Shown: one piece after another, positions 7,144 through 16,580 of the stretch | How positions within the stretch are numbered: position 1 is the stretch's first letter | Layout: every line of letters begins with the position of its first letter | Assembly: GCA_034007745.1 (NCBI GenBank) | Contig: JAVEQI010000007.1 | Span: 1-64,000 of the forward strand | Direction of reading: 5' to 3' | From: Desulforapulum sp034007745 | GTDB taxonomy: Bacteria; Desulfobacterota; Desulfobacteria; Desulfobacterales; Desulfobacteraceae | DNA length: 64,000 nucleotides | Position numbers and translations under genes: made by a program | Notes under the pieces: model-generated | Database searches by the model: none | What the model saw: the letters and a program-made list of their open reading frames with translations, nothing else | Told to the model about the DNA's origin: nothing

Positions 7144-9672
7144 TTGATCCTTTCCGGCATTTAGCTGCCTTCCCTCACGTTTTCGATCTGCGTTCATGAT
7201 AACCTTTTTTAAGGCTTTCCTGTTTTTTGCCCGCATCCATTTTCTCTCAAATCTTGGGTCCATAACAATCTGGGCGAATGCCGACAGGGCTCTAAGGTGA
7301 AAGTCCCTTTGATCCTTTGAACCCACGAGGACAAACACCGCATTGACAAGGGTCTGGTCTTTTGAGAATTCGATCCCTCGTCTCGACCTGGCAATCAGGA
7401 TAGAAAACCTATCCCGGCCCTCGATGATAATATGGGGAACTGCAAGGCCCGGAGCAAGAACGGTTGTCATTTCTTCCTCTCTATCGATCAGCATCTGCTT
7501 GAGCCTTCCGGCGGGAATATCCAAAATAGGAGACATGACCCCGGCAGCTTCTTCAAAAAAACCATCCCTGTCCATGGGTTCTTTAATGTCCAGCACCAGG
7601 CTCTTTTCCACGGCGAGATCAAACCTGTCCCGCTGGGAAGAGGGTTCCTGTGCCATGATCTTTTTTATTTCAGCTTTGACAGGATTACGGGTCAACTGAC
7701 TTGGTGCCGTTCTTTCCACCATTTTAACCAGGGCTTGCTTCTGGTTGACATCAAAACGCAGGCCAACTTCTTCGATGGATTTTACCGACCCGACCACGGT
7801 CACAAGGTCTCCTGATTCAAGCCTTGTGTAACCGTGGGGAATGAACAAAACCCCCCTTCTTCGAACCGACATGATGATGGCGTCAAAGGGAAGGCGAAAA
7901 TCCCGGAGGGCCAGACCCGAAAGATCAGGATTTCGAAAAATCAGATCCGCAATTTTCAGATCGGTGTCTGTGCCCATGAAAAGGGATGCTGTTCCGGGCG
8001 ATTGTACAAAGTGGTCAAGGAGGGTTACAATGGCCGTTGACGGATCCACAATCAATACGTCCAGGAGCTTGAAACGCTCAAAGCTGTTCCGGTCACTCAA
8101 CCTTGCAATAAGGGTCTGGGTGCCGAAATGTTCGTAGGCTATTTCACACACGTTGTAATTTTCTCCGTCGGACAGCATGGCCACGATGGTACTTGCATCC
8201 TGGCAGTTGTTTTGCTCAAGCTCGGCAACGGTGAGGTGTGAAAACTCACACACTTCAACCCCGGGATTTTGATCAAGGGAGGTGTTAATCCTTGCACCAG
8301 CTGCTGCGGGAACGAGAATTTTTACCAGCCACCCCTTGGAGGCAAGTGACAGGACAAGGGCGACCGCCTGATTATCGGTTCCAAAAACAACAGCCTTTCT
8401 TATGCCTTGAAACACCTTTCCAACACCCCTTGGACGATCCTCCTTCATCAACTTTATGGCCGATTTAAAGGCAATGGGGCCAACCACCTCGTTAAGTATG
8501 ATAACTGAAATTATGATGGTGGCAAAGGAATTTCCCCACTCGGGAAACTCCACAACAACGGCCTTTGCAAGCCCAAGCCCAACTCCTGCCTGGGTGATAA
8601 AGGCCATGCCGCTGATGAGGTTGTTCTTCATGGGATTCTTTGCCAGGGTACCGCCCAGAAAAGACCCTGCAAAAACGGCACCCCCCCTTGTAAAAAACAA
8701 AACAAGGGCAATGGGCCAGGTCAGCATAAAAACATCAAGGGACAGGGATGCACCGGTAAGGGTGAAAAATGCTACATAGATGAGCGGTCCAACGTCAAGG
8801 AGAATTTTTGAAAATTCGGTTTTAAGACTTGATCGGTTCGAAACAAGAAATCCCGCAATCATGCAGATGAGCAGGGGTTTAAAAAAGATTTCAACGCCAA
8901 AATTATCATGGGCTATTCTGCGGATTGCAAGTGTCGTAAAAAAGACCAGATAACCAGTGGTCAAAATGAGGGCTGCCTTTACAGACCTCCTGAATGGCAA
9001 GCGTAAAATGAGAACAAGCAGCTTAAAGATAAGGTATCCAAAAACAATGGATGCAGCTATCTCCAGCACCAGTAGAAATACAACGTTAAATCTGAAGCCA
9101 AGTCCGAAAAAAAGAGCATCTGCAATCGAGGTATTTACGGCAAAAAAAACGATAACCACCACATCCATGATGATGGTCACCCCGAGGACTGTCTGGGTAA
9201 ACGATCCCTTTGCCCTTAACTCATTAACAACGGCAATGGCCGACGATGGAGAACGGGTAGCCATGATAGTTCCGGCTAGAATTGAGACGCCGACCCTTGC
9301 GGCCACAGGCATGGACTGCATGAATGGAATAAAGCCTGCAAGTAAAAACATGGTAATACTGGTTAAGGTAAAGGTCGTTCCAACGAGGCAGACAGTTACC
9401 CATGCAATGGCTTTCAGCCTGTTTCTAAGCTCTTTTAAATAAAGCTCACCTCCTGCGGCAAAGGCGATATACCCGAGGGAAAACTCATCCACAAACTGCA
9501 GATTGAGACAAGCCTCTTTAGAAATGAGACCCAGAATATGGGGGCCTGCTATAATTCCGGTGAATAAAAATCCGCTGATCATGGGAAGCCCGGTTTTAAC
9601 CAGGTTTTGCCCAATCTGCTTGGAGGCCACCGCAACAATGGCAAAACCTGCGGCAAATACGAGGGTCTCCAA
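7135..9672 (-). CDS. CPA2-type cation/proton antiporter fused to RCK (TrkA-N/TrkA-C) and PTS EIIA domains
   Basis: An 845-residue inner-membrane protein. Residues about 1-400 form a Na+/H+ exchanger domain of around 12 membrane segments. A Rossmann TrkA-N domain follows (AVVFGTDNQAVALV near 435), then TrkA-C (about 590-650). The C-terminal 150 residues are PTS EIIA-2-like, with the phosphorylatable His in APGLAVPHI near 745. This suggests a K+ or Na+ antiporter gated by nucleotide and perhaps by PTS phosphorylation. The start appears to be TTG, directly after the stop of the upstream gene, with AAGGTG as its ribosome site. It is the last gene of a three-gene minus-strand operon. Confidence 0.88.
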   Translation of the reverse strand: METLVFAAGFAIVAVASKQIGQNLVKTGLPMISGFLFTGIIAGPHILGLISKEACLNLQFVDEFSLGYIAFAAGGELYLKELRNRLKAIAWVTVCLVGTTFTLTSITMFLLAGFIPFMQSMPVAARVGVSILAGTIMATRSPSSAIAVVNELRAKGSFTQTVLGVTIIMDVVVIVFFAVNTSIADALFFGLGFRFNVVFLLVLEIAASIVFGYLIFKLLVLILRLPFRRSVKAALILTTGYLVFFTTLAIRRIAHDNFGVEIFFKPLLICMIAGFLVSNRSSLKTEFSKILLDVGPLIYVAFFTLTGASLSLDVFMLTWPIALVLFFTRGGAVFAGSFLGGTLAKNPMKNNLISGMAFITQAGVGLGLAKAVVVEFPEWGNSFATIIISVIILNEVVGPIAFKSAIKLMKEDRPRGVGKVFQGIRKAVVFGTDNQAVALVLSLASKGWLVKILVPAAAGARINTSLDQNPGVEVCEFSHLTVAELEQNNCQDASTIVAMLSDGENYNVCEIAYEHFGTQTLIARLSDRNSFERFKLLDVLIVDPSTAIVTLLDHFVQSPGTASLFMGTDTDLKIADLIFRNPDLSGLALRDFRLPFDAIIMSVRRRGVLFIPHGYTRLESGDLVTVVGSVKSIEEVGLRFDVNQKQALVKMVERTAPSQLTRNPVKAEIKKIMAQEPSSQRDRFDLAVEKSLVLDIKEPMDRDGFFEEAAGVMSPILDIPAGRLKQMLIDREEEMTTVLAPGLAVPHIIIEGRDRFSILIARSRRGIEFSKDQTLVNAVFVLVGSKDQRDFHLRALSAFAQIVMDPRFERKWMRAKNRKALKKVIMNADRKREGRQLNAGKDQSS

Positions 9673-9969
9673 CTACACCTTAGCCCGCACGCTTGCGACC
9701 TTGTCGGCCATGGTCTGGTCCCGGTCTGTACGGGTGCCGGCCTTGATGGTGGTTGTTATTCTGGGAGCGCCCATGGCATGGATTCGTTCATGGCACTCTT
9801 TTACCGCCTTAAACACCTGATCCCATTCTCCCTCGATATTGGTGCCATAGGCGTGGAGTTCCGATCGAAGTCCTGCCCGGTTGATGATTTCCTGGCAGGC
9901 GGCAACATACTTTGAAACAGAAACACCAACTCCCAGGGGTACCACACAAAGATCAATTATCACCTTCAT
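9673..9969 (-). CDS. MTH1187/YkoF-type thiamine-binding family protein (DUF77)
   Basis: A 98-residue protein of the MTH1187 family (DUF77), small ferredoxin-fold proteins that oligomerise and can bind thiamine-like ligands. The opening IDLCVVPLG, the YGTNIEGEWD segment near residue 43 and the Arg/Thr-rich end are typical. It starts at an ATG directly abutting the stop of the HNH gene, with AAGGAG eight nt upstream, and ends right at the antiporter start, so the three genes are co-translated. The physiological role is uncertain. Confidence 0.82.
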   Translation of the reverse strand: MKVIIDLCVVPLGVGVSVSKYVAACQEIINRAGLRSELHAYGTNIEGEWDQVFKAVKECHERIHAMGAPRITTTIKAGTRTDRDQTMADKVASVRAKV

Positions 9970-10344
9970 TTATCGCTCCTTTAAACGGTTGGCAAGTGCG
10001 GCAAAGGGGTTATCGACAAAATCATTGTCCGTATCTGAACTGTCACCGGCAGGCAGAGTATCATAGGCGTCGGCCACCTGGTCCCTTGAGTGCTCGTTGT
10101 CGTGGCAGTAGATGCACAAAAGCTCCCAGTTGCTTCCGTCTGGAGGGTTGTTGTCGTGGTTGTGGTCCTTGTGGTGAACGGTCAGCTCCCGGAGTCGCTT
10201 TCCCTCAAAATCCCGGCCGCAATGGCCGCAGACCCAGGGAAACAGCTTCAGTGCCCGCTCTCGATAGGTGTTCTCGCGCTCCTGCTGGAGCCTGACTGCC
10301 TGTGCAACATTTGCATAGGAGCTATTTTTTTTATTCAAACTCAT
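9970..10344 (-). CDS. YajD-like HNH nuclease family protein
   Basis: A 124-residue HNH protein. Zinc-type CGHC near residue 39, LTVHHKDHNHDNNPPD near 55, and CIYCHD near 79 give the C..C-HH-N-C..C-H pattern of YajD-like HNH proteins. The ATG at 10344 is preceded by AGGAGA; a longer in-frame opening upstream to 10476 has no ribosome site and lies in repeat-rich DNA, so I excluded it. The C-terminal acidic tail is not conserved-looking. It is first in an operon with the DUF77 protein and the antiporter. The biological substrate is unknown. Confidence 0.82.
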   Translation of the reverse strand: MSLNKKNSSYANVAQAVRLQQERENTYRERALKLFPWVCGHCGRDFEGKRLRELTVHHKDHNHDNNPPDGSNWELLCIYCHDNEHSRDQVADAYDTLPAGDSSDTDNDFVDNPFAALANRLKER

Positions 10345-10512
10345 GGAAATTGTCTCCTGATAATTAATAAGCCAACTTTTAGATAACACAGGATCAACAA
10401 ATTCAGCAATTCTATTTTTGATATTACACCTGTCGATCCATGTGGTCAACAAGGGCGACGGGAATGCGACCGACATTGCAGGGGCAATTCATGAATAACC
10501 GGGTCGGTTATC

Positions 10513-10624
10513 CACAAGGGCACCCGCAAGGGGAGCCCCTACAGTAATGATGCATAATTCCTATATTTGGGTTAACGTTCGACCATATTTAACGTAGGGG
10601 CGATCCCTTACAGTCGCCCTGTTG
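10513..10624. repeat. Pair of REP-like GC-rich palindromes (repeat C) in the HNH-mscS intergenic region
   Basis: Two copies face each other: 10513-10544 reads forward and 10595-10624 is the reverse-complement version, flanking about 50 nt. The shared core is GGGCGAyC...GGATCGCCCCTAC. A third copy lies at 59984-60019. The rest of 10345-10815 (471 nt) contains no gene I can support; it also holds the heptamer repeat at 10773-10802. Confidence 0.65.
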
Positions 10625-10772
10625 AATGTACGAATAGACAAAATTCAGCTCACACCATTTCTGAAATTAAAAAATGAAAAACCATGGGTTTCTTGAATCA
10701 ACTAAAAACTTGAGACTCAAGTATAAGGGTTGATTTTTTAATCCCAAGACTGATAGAATCCATTTTAATTAA

Positions 10773-10802
10773 CTAACAGCTAACAGCTAACAACAGCTAA
10801 CA
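10773..10802. repeat. Heptamer repeat A, copy 1 (TAACAGC units)
   Basis: Tandem TAACAGC units with one interrupted unit, ending 13 nt before the mscS start. It shares its unit with the arrays at 15151, 20105, 30236 and 39746. Confidence 0.75.
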
Positions 10803-10815
10803 AAAGGAATTTTTC

Positions 10816-11640
10816 ATGGAAGAAATTTTACAAAAAGTGTGGGTCCTTGCAACCCTCTATGGAATCAAGGCCATCATAGCGCTGTTGATACTCTTCTTTG
10901 GCCGGATCATTGCAAAGGTACTTACAAACGTTATTAAGCGCATAATGGGTCGAGGCAAGATAGATCCAACCATCATCAATTTTACAGGTAGCCTCACCTA
11001 TATTGCCCTGATGGCCTTTGTCATCATTGCCGTCCTGGGTCAATTAGGTATCCAGACGACCTCGTTCATCGCCGTAATCGGTGCCGCAGGCCTTGCGATC
11101 GGCCTTGCCCTCCAGGGCTCCCTGTCAAATTTTGCGGCAGGTTTTCTGATGATCATCTTTCGACCGTTTACCATTGGTGATTTTATTGAGGGCGGCGGCG
11201 TTGCCGGAACGGTTCAGGAGATCAGCATATTCACCACGGTCCTTGCAACCCCTGATAATAAAACGGTTATCGTTCCCAACGCAAAACTCACCGAAGGTAA
11301 TATTGTAAACTGGACAATCAGGGGAACCCGCAGGATCGATCTTGTCATGGGAATCGGATATGATGACGATATTGACAAGGCCAAACAGATCATGGCCGAC
11401 GCTGTGGCTGCTGATGAGAGAATTTTAGCTGAACCCGCCCCCAGAATAGCCCTGATGGAACTTGCCGACAGCAGCGTAAATTTCATGGTTAGACCCTGGG
11501 TAAAATCATCAGACTACTGGAATGTCCGATGCGACCTTATAGAGGCTTTTAAAAAGGCCTTTGATGCAAATGGCATTTCAATTCCCTACCCCCAGCGGGA
11601 CGTTCATATATACGAACATAAGGGACCCGAAACTAAATAA
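10816..11640 (+). CDS. mscS: Small-conductance mechanosensitive channel, MscS family
   Basis: A 274-residue inner-membrane channel that opens under membrane tension to release solutes on hypo-osmotic shock. Three N-terminal membrane helices are visible. The third is the pore helix, with the Gly/Ala-rich AAGLAIGLALQGSLSNFAAG near residue 92, followed by the beta domain (FRPFTIGDFI) and the cytoplasmic vestibule. The length is close to E. coli MscS (286). AAAGGA precedes the ATG. It is 26 nt upstream of the SLC13-type transporter, so the two may share a transcript and an osmotic role. Confidence 0.95.
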   Translation: MEEILQKVWVLATLYGIKAIIALLILFFGRIIAKVLTNVIKRIMGRGKIDPTIINFTGSLTYIALMAFVIIAVLGQLGIQTTSFIAVIGAAGLAIGLALQGSLSNFAAGFLMIIFRPFTIGDFIEGGGVAGTVQEISIFTTVLATPDNKTVIVPNAKLTEGNIVNWTIRGTRRIDLVMGIGYDDDIDKAKQIMADAVAADERILAEPAPRIALMELADSSVNFMVRPWVKSSDYWNVRCDLIEAFKKAFDANGISIPYPQRDVHIYEHKGPETK

Positions 11641-11666
11641 AAACAGCCACCAGGGCAGATGCCAAT

Positions 11667-13442
11667 ATGGAAATAATTCTGGTCTCGTTTATCCTTATAG
11701 TTACTTTGGGCCTTTTGATATCTGAAGGCCTATCCGTTGACAAGACCGCTGTCGGCATCATTGTAGCTCTGGCCCTGACAGGAATTTTGACACCCAGGGA
11801 AAGCGTGGCAGGTCTTGCAAACCCCGCCGTGGTAACCGTGGGTGCCATGTTTCTCTTGAGCCGGGGACTTATTCGAACAGGAGCGATCGGGTTTGTAACC
11901 CGATTGGTTCTGAGGTTTTCAGGGGGTAACAAAAACTATGCCCAATTCCTGATCCTTGCAACTGTTGGCGTTGCATCTGCCTTTATCAACAACACTCCGG
12001 TTGTTGTGCTTTTTATCCCCATTGTCATGGGGCTGAGCTGCGAGTATGAATTTTCCCCGTCAAAGCTTCTCATTCCCCTCTCCTACGTGTCAATCCTTGC
12101 AGGGACCTGCACCCTGATAGGGACCTCCACAAATATCATTGTGAGCGATCTTTCAGAGACCCGGGGATTTGACCCCCTGACCATGTTTGAACTTGGAACA
12201 ATTGGCCTGCCCATTGCCATCCTGGGGTTAATTTATCTGATGTTTGCCTCCTCAAAATTTCTGCCCGGTCGAACCGCCCCGGTGTGCGAACTCAGCCAGG
12301 GCGAAGAAAAAAGATACCTGACAGAACTCATGGTGCCGGAAAAAAGCGAATTGATCGGGAACATTGCCATAGTGAACCATGCCGAAGAAGCCCTAGGATT
12401 GAGGGTGATCGAACTGTTTCGAAACGGCCGTATCATTGACCCGGCAAGAACGGCCGTATCAATCCAGAAAGGGGATATTCTTCTGGTAAAAGCCTCGGCT
12501 GAAGACCTGTTGTCGTGCCTTACAAAACAAACTTTAAAGCTCGCCCATGGTGTAGAAAACATCACCTTCAGCGGCGAACTCAAAGAGGATTTGATCCTGG
12601 AGCTTGTCGTTCCCCCAAAGTCACCCCTTCTGAGGGAACGCCTTATATCCACCGAGCTGCAAAATGATCCGGACATTCAAGTTATTGCCATTAGAAGCCG
12701 CCGCAGCCACTATTTCGACCAGAAGATGCAAAAGGTAAAGCTCAGGGTGGGGGATATTCTCCTGGTCCGTTGTCCCAGGAACAAGGTTCCGGTGCTTCGA
12801 AACAGCCAGGATTTCATCATGATCGAAGAGATCCACCATGCCATGATCGACCGGGAAAAGGCCAGAATAGCCATCGCCATTTTCGCAGGCGTTGTACTAA
12901 GCGCAACCTTTGGGCTGGCAGACATCATGGTATCCGCCCTGACGGGTGTGTTTTTGATGGCACTCACCCGCTGTTTCAGCTTAAAGGACGCTTACAGAGC
13001 GCTTGATGCAGAGGTGCTACTTTTGATCGTAGGAACACTTGCCCTTGGCCTTGCCATGGAAAAAACAGGGGCGACAAAGATTTATGCGGATCTCTTTCTC
13101 GGGCTGTTCAAGGGAATGGGGCCCCACACCGTGCTCGTCGGCATCATAATTCTTTCAAGCATCTGCACCCATATTCTAAGCAACAATGCCACGGCCGTTC
13201 TCCTTGTTCCCATTGCCGTATCAACGGCCCTCACCCTTGGCGTAAACCCCAAACCATTCATCATCGGCATCTGTTTCGGGGCCAGCGCCTGCTTTGCCAC
13301 ACCCATAGGTTATCAGACCAATCTTCTGGTGTATGGACCCGGGGGGTATCGGTTTTCCGACTATCTCAAACTTGGCATGCCGCTAAACCTTCTGGTGATT
13401 ATCCTTTCGTCCATCTTTATTCCCATGGTCTGGCCCCTCTAG
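11667..13442 (+). CDS. SLC13/DASS-type anion transporter with two RCK_C (TrkA-C) domains
   Basis: A 591-residue membrane protein: N-terminal permease half (1-190), two soluble TrkA-C domains (about 210-300 and 310-390), then the C-terminal permease half (about 400-591). The duplicated NNTPVVVLFIP (near 110) and LSNNATAVLLVP (near 507) motifs are the substrate and Na+ hairpin loops of the SLC13/DASS/ArsB-like fold. Relatives carry sulfate, dicarboxylates or other anions. In a sulfate reducer, sulfate or an organic anion is plausible but cannot be read from sequence. It starts with ATG after a modest ribosome site. Confidence 0.85.
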   Translation: MEIILVSFILIVTLGLLISEGLSVDKTAVGIIVALALTGILTPRESVAGLANPAVVTVGAMFLLSRGLIRTGAIGFVTRLVLRFSGGNKNYAQFLILATVGVASAFINNTPVVVLFIPIVMGLSCEYEFSPSKLLIPLSYVSILAGTCTLIGTSTNIIVSDLSETRGFDPLTMFELGTIGLPIAILGLIYLMFASSKFLPGRTAPVCELSQGEEKRYLTELMVPEKSELIGNIAIVNHAEEALGLRVIELFRNGRIIDPARTAVSIQKGDILLVKASAEDLLSCLTKQTLKLAHGVENITFSGELKEDLILELVVPPKSPLLRERLISTELQNDPDIQVIAIRSRRSHYFDQKMQKVKLRVGDILLVRCPRNKVPVLRNSQDFIMIEEIHHAMIDREKARIAIAIFAGVVLSATFGLADIMVSALTGVFLMALTRCFSLKDAYRALDAEVLLLIVGTLALGLAMEKTGATKIYADLFLGLFKGMGPHTVLVGIIILSSICTHILSNNATAVLLVPIAVSTALTLGVNPKPFIIGICFGASACFATPIGYQTNLLVYGPGGYRFSDYLKLGMPLNLLVIILSSIFIPMVWPL

Positions 13443-13531
13443 GGTTAGAGATTAAATAAGATTAACAAAAACAGCGACAAACTGTGATTCATCTTATTTA
13501 ATCTGCGTTCCTTAATTTCAAGGAGGTTCAA

Positions 13532-15169
13532 ATGAAGACAAAAGATCAACTACAAATATTCAAAGCCATGGAGTGTCCGGGATTTTACCCCCACGAAACA
13601 GATCATGTCCAGGTGAAGGAGACCCATATCTCCAAAGTGTTTTTAACCGGTGATTTCGTCTACAAGATAAAAAAACCGCTGGATCTTGGATTTCTTGATT
13701 TTTCAACCCTTGAAAAACGACATTTCTTCTGCAAACAGGAGGTGAGCCTCAACCGCAGGTTGACCCATGATATTTATCTTGGTGTTGTTCCCATCATTCT
13801 TGACCATCATAGCGGGTATCACCTTGGTCAAACAGGCAATAAAGGCGAGGTAAAGGAATATGCCGTTAAAATGCGGCAGCTTGCCGATTCCTGGTCCCTT
13901 CAATGGATGATCCAGAACCAGGGTGATGGAGAACAGGCGATTCCCAGGTCCAACCTGAACAAACTCGGCGAAAAACTTGCGCAGTTCTATCTTGGAAATC
14001 CTTTGGATCAAAATAATCTAGTAGATCAAAACAACCAGACAGATAAAGGGAATAAAACCCGCAACGTCTGGGCGAACATTTTCCAGGCCTGCAGGGAAAA
14101 CTTCGATCAGACCCGGGAGTTCACCCGGGACATGCTGGACAAAAAGATCTGGTCGGTCATCAAAAATGAAACCCTTTTCTTTTTGAACGTCCGCAAGTCC
14201 ATTTTCCAAGAGAGAATTGAGTCCGGCAAGATAAAAAATTGCCACGGAGATCTGAGGTGCGAGCACATTTACTTCACACCCGAGGGGATTCAGATCATTG
14301 ACTGCATTGAATTCAACGATAAACTTCGCTGCATCGACGTTGTCAACGATCTTGCTTTTTTACTCATGGATCTTGACTTTCAGGGTCAACAACGCCTTGG
14401 GGATCTTATCCTGAACCAATATCTCGAACTTACAGGGGACCTTTCGGCTTTTAAACTCCTCGACTTTTATAAGTGCTACCGGGCCTTTGTGCGGTGCAAG
14501 GTCAATTCCATTTTCCTTGCATCAACCACCGGTGCCCCCCTTGAAAGAGAGAAAAAGAAAAAAGAAGCCCTCAGATATCTTGATCTGGCCCACAACTACG
14601 CCATAAGGTTCTCACGACCGAAAATCTTTGTGATCCACGGACTTCCGGCCACGGGCAAGAGCACAATGGCCAAGGTCCTTGGCCAGGCCCTTGGCCTTGA
14701 ACCGATCCGGTCGGATCTTGTGCGAAAAAAAATCTTCAACATTTCACCCCACGGCGTCGGCGGCAAAAAATTCAAGGAAAAAATTTATTCGTCAGCGGCA
14801 ACCGACCAGACCTATGAACGACTCATTGAGCTTGCCAGGCAAGAGATAGAGGCTGGCTCATCCGTAATCCTCGACGCAACCTTCAGCAAGAAACATCTTC
14901 GGGCGAATATTATCGCCCTTGCAGAAGAAAGAGGAATAACACCTGTCTTCATCGAGTGCCGGACAACCGATGAAATCATGCGGCAACGACTGGTGGACCG
15001 GGAGCACTCTTTGTCAATTTCAGATGCCAGGATCGACCTTTTTGAACCGTTTCGAAAAGAGTATCAACCCATAACCAGCGATGAGAATATCAGAAAAATC
15101 ATCATCGACACTGCCGCTCCCCAGGATCAATGCATACGGCAATTGTTGGTGTTAGCTTTTAGCCCTTAG
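13532..15169 (+). CDS. Bifunctional APH-like kinase / zeta-like P-loop kinase protein
   Basis: A 545-residue soluble protein with two kinase-type modules. Residues about 20-330 resemble aminoglycoside phosphotransferases, with CHGDLRCEHIYF (catalytic Asp) near 240 and IIDCIEF (metal Asp) near 257. Residues about 365-545 form an AAA_33/zeta-like P-loop domain with GLPATGKST near 372. Such fusions are widespread and usually labelled AAA family ATPase; their substrate is unknown. A hydrophilic DQNN-rich stretch lies near 160-180. AAGGAGG precedes the ATG. The last eight residues and the TAG stop are encoded by heptamer repeat A, which it shares with the convergent hdrB. Confidence 0.85.
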   Translation: MKTKDQLQIFKAMECPGFYPHETDHVQVKETHISKVFLTGDFVYKIKKPLDLGFLDFSTLEKRHFFCKQEVSLNRRLTHDIYLGVVPIILDHHSGYHLGQTGNKGEVKEYAVKMRQLADSWSLQWMIQNQGDGEQAIPRSNLNKLGEKLAQFYLGNPLDQNNLVDQNNQTDKGNKTRNVWANIFQACRENFDQTREFTRDMLDKKIWSVIKNETLFFLNVRKSIFQERIESGKIKNCHGDLRCEHIYFTPEGIQIIDCIEFNDKLRCIDVVNDLAFLLMDLDFQGQQRLGDLILNQYLELTGDLSAFKLLDFYKCYRAFVRCKVNSIFLASTTGAPLEREKKKKEALRYLDLAHNYAIRFSRPKIFVIHGLPATGKSTMAKVLGQALGLEPIRSDLVRKKIFNISPHGVGGKKFKEKIYSSAATDQTYERLIELARQEIEAGSSVILDATFSKKHLRANIIALAEERGITPVFIECRTTDEIMRQRLVDREHSLSISDARIDLFEPFRKEYQPITSDENIRKIIIDTAAPQDQCIRQLLVLAFSP

Positions 15170-15190
15170 CTAACAGCTAATAACAGCTTC
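15151..15190. repeat. Heptamer repeat A, copy 2, overlapping two convergent stop codons
   Basis: Units TTTTAGC, CCTTAGC, TAACAGC and a final TAACAGC. The array encodes the C-terminal residues and stop (TAG) of the plus-strand kinase and the C-terminal residues and stop (TAA) of the minus-strand hdrB, so both genes end inside one repeat. The central TTAGCTAA junction is palindromic. Confidence 0.85.
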
Positions 15191-16044
15191 TCTTTAAACT
15201 TTCTGGTCACGGCGAGGTTTTTATCAAGCTTTACATCGGACTCCGTAAGTCCCAGGGCGAGGCCGATAACCTGAGGCAGATAGAGTATGGAGATGGAGAG
15301 ATCGCTGCCTGCGTCCTGGGAAACCTGTCGCTGGAAGCCTTCAAGGTTAAGCTGACACATGGGACAGACCGTGACAATAGCATCGGCCCCCCTTGCCTGC
15401 ATTAAAATCTTCTGAACAAGCTTTCGGGCGGAATCGGGTTTTGTGCTCATGTTTGAAGCTCCGCAGCAGCTTGCCCCCATATCCCAGTCAAATACCGTTG
15501 CACCACAGGCCTCCACCAGCCCCTCCATGGAGACCGGATCTTCTGGGTCGTCAAACACGCGATAGGGTCTCAGGCACTGACATCCATAGTAGGGTGCGAT
15601 CTTGAGCCCTTTTAAGGGCCTGGTTGTTTTTGCCTCGATAGCCGGTGCAGTTACATCGTTGACAAGGATATCCAGCAGATGACGAACTTCGGGCGGTTTG
15701 GTAATGGTAAGGCTCTCCTCGGCAAGAATGGAGTCTATCTTTCTGGCGATTTCAGCGTCTTTGTTCCTGTCCGCGGCCGCTTTCTTAAGGTTGAGATAGC
15801 AGGCACTGCACGGCACGAGAATATCCGAACCCGGGGCCATTTTTTCTGCAAGGGCAAGATTTCTTGCACCAAGAGCAAGGCTTAAAAGGGCGCTCGTTGC
15901 CGGAGCAGCAGTGGCTCCGCAGCAGTTCCAGTCATCGATATCTGTGAGGGATGCGCCGAGAAAGGCCATGAGGGCGCGGGTGGATACATCATATTCCATT
16001 GCAGAGGCAGACAGGGAACAGCCAGGATAGTAGGTGTAGTTCAT
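15166..16044 (-). CDS. hdrB: Heterodisulfide reductase subunit B-like protein (HdrB)
   Basis: A 292-residue CCG-domain protein that normally binds noncubane [4Fe-4S] clusters and reduces a disulfide. Two cysteine-rich motifs are present: YPGCSLSAS with WNCCGA (near residues 7 and 40), and YYGCQCLRP with ASCCGASN (near 152 and 192). The length fits methanogen HdrB. In sulfate reducers without CoM/CoB the disulfide substrate is uncertain; DsrC or another thiol protein is often proposed. The ATG overlaps the hdrC stop (ATGA). It is the last gene of the Hdr operon; its C-terminus comes from repeat A. Confidence 0.92.
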   Translation of the reverse strand: MNYTYYPGCSLSASAMEYDVSTRALMAFLGASLTDIDDWNCCGATAAPATSALLSLALGARNLALAEKMAPGSDILVPCSACYLNLKKAAADRNKDAEIARKIDSILAEESLTITKPPEVRHLLDILVNDVTAPAIEAKTTRPLKGLKIAPYYGCQCLRPYRVFDDPEDPVSMEGLVEACGATVFDWDMGASCCGASNMSTKPDSARKLVQKILMQARGADAIVTVCPMCQLNLEGFQRQVSQDAGSDLSISILYLPQVIGLALGLTESDVKLDKNLAVTRKFKEKLLLAVS

Positions 16045-16571
16045 GCTTGCTCCTCCTCGATTTCGGCAACCGCCTTAAAGAGCGCCGTTAGATTGCCGGG
16101 ACCTGCCTTTGCCGGGAGTTCAAAGGCCACCTTGTTTTTCCCCATGAGCTTAAGACCGAGGGATGCAAAGCGAAAGGGCAGCAGGGGATTTTTCATGGAC
16201 AGGAAATAAAGCCCCATGAACTCACCCTCCCTTACCCTGCCGTGGCGGCGGACACTCTCCATGAAACTTGCATAAAATCGAGTGCTCTGCCTGTGTTTCT
16301 TGATGTCTAGTTTCAGGGCAACCGCCTTGAGGGCGGCCATTGCGTCGGTCAAGGGAAGTCCCCTGGGACATCGAAGGGTACAGAGATAGCAGGAGGAGCA
16401 GAGGGTAAAGGTCCGGCTTTCAAGGATGCCGTCGGTTCTGTCCATCAGTACCATGCGCCACAGTTTTCTCGGCACAAGGTCCATCTCATCGGCATTGGGG
16501 CATGACCCCGTGCAGGTGCCGCATTGAATGCAGGTACCAAGGGCTTTTTTCAACTCGATCATCTCGTCCAT
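16041..16571 (-). CDS. hdrC: Heterodisulfide reductase subunit C-like ferredoxin (HdrC)
   Basis: A 176-residue protein with two [4Fe-4S] motifs, CIQCGTCTGSCP near residue 15 and CSSCYLCTLRCP near 57, in the spacing typical of HdrC. It would pass electrons from HdrA to HdrB in a cytosolic complex. There is no membrane segment, so it is not a QmoC/HdrE-type fusion. It begins 9 nt after the HdrA stop and overlaps hdrB by 4 nt, which implies coupled translation and stoichiometric production. Confidence 0.93.
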   Translation of the reverse strand: MDEMIELKKALGTCIQCGTCTGSCPNADEMDLVPRKLWRMVLMDRTDGILESRTFTLCSSCYLCTLRCPRGLPLTDAMAALKAVALKLDIKKHRQSTRFYASFMESVRRHGRVREGEFMGLYFLSMKNPLLPFRFASLGLKLMGKNKVAFELPAKAGPGNLTALFKAVAEIEEEQA

Positions 16572-16580
16572 AAAATCCCC

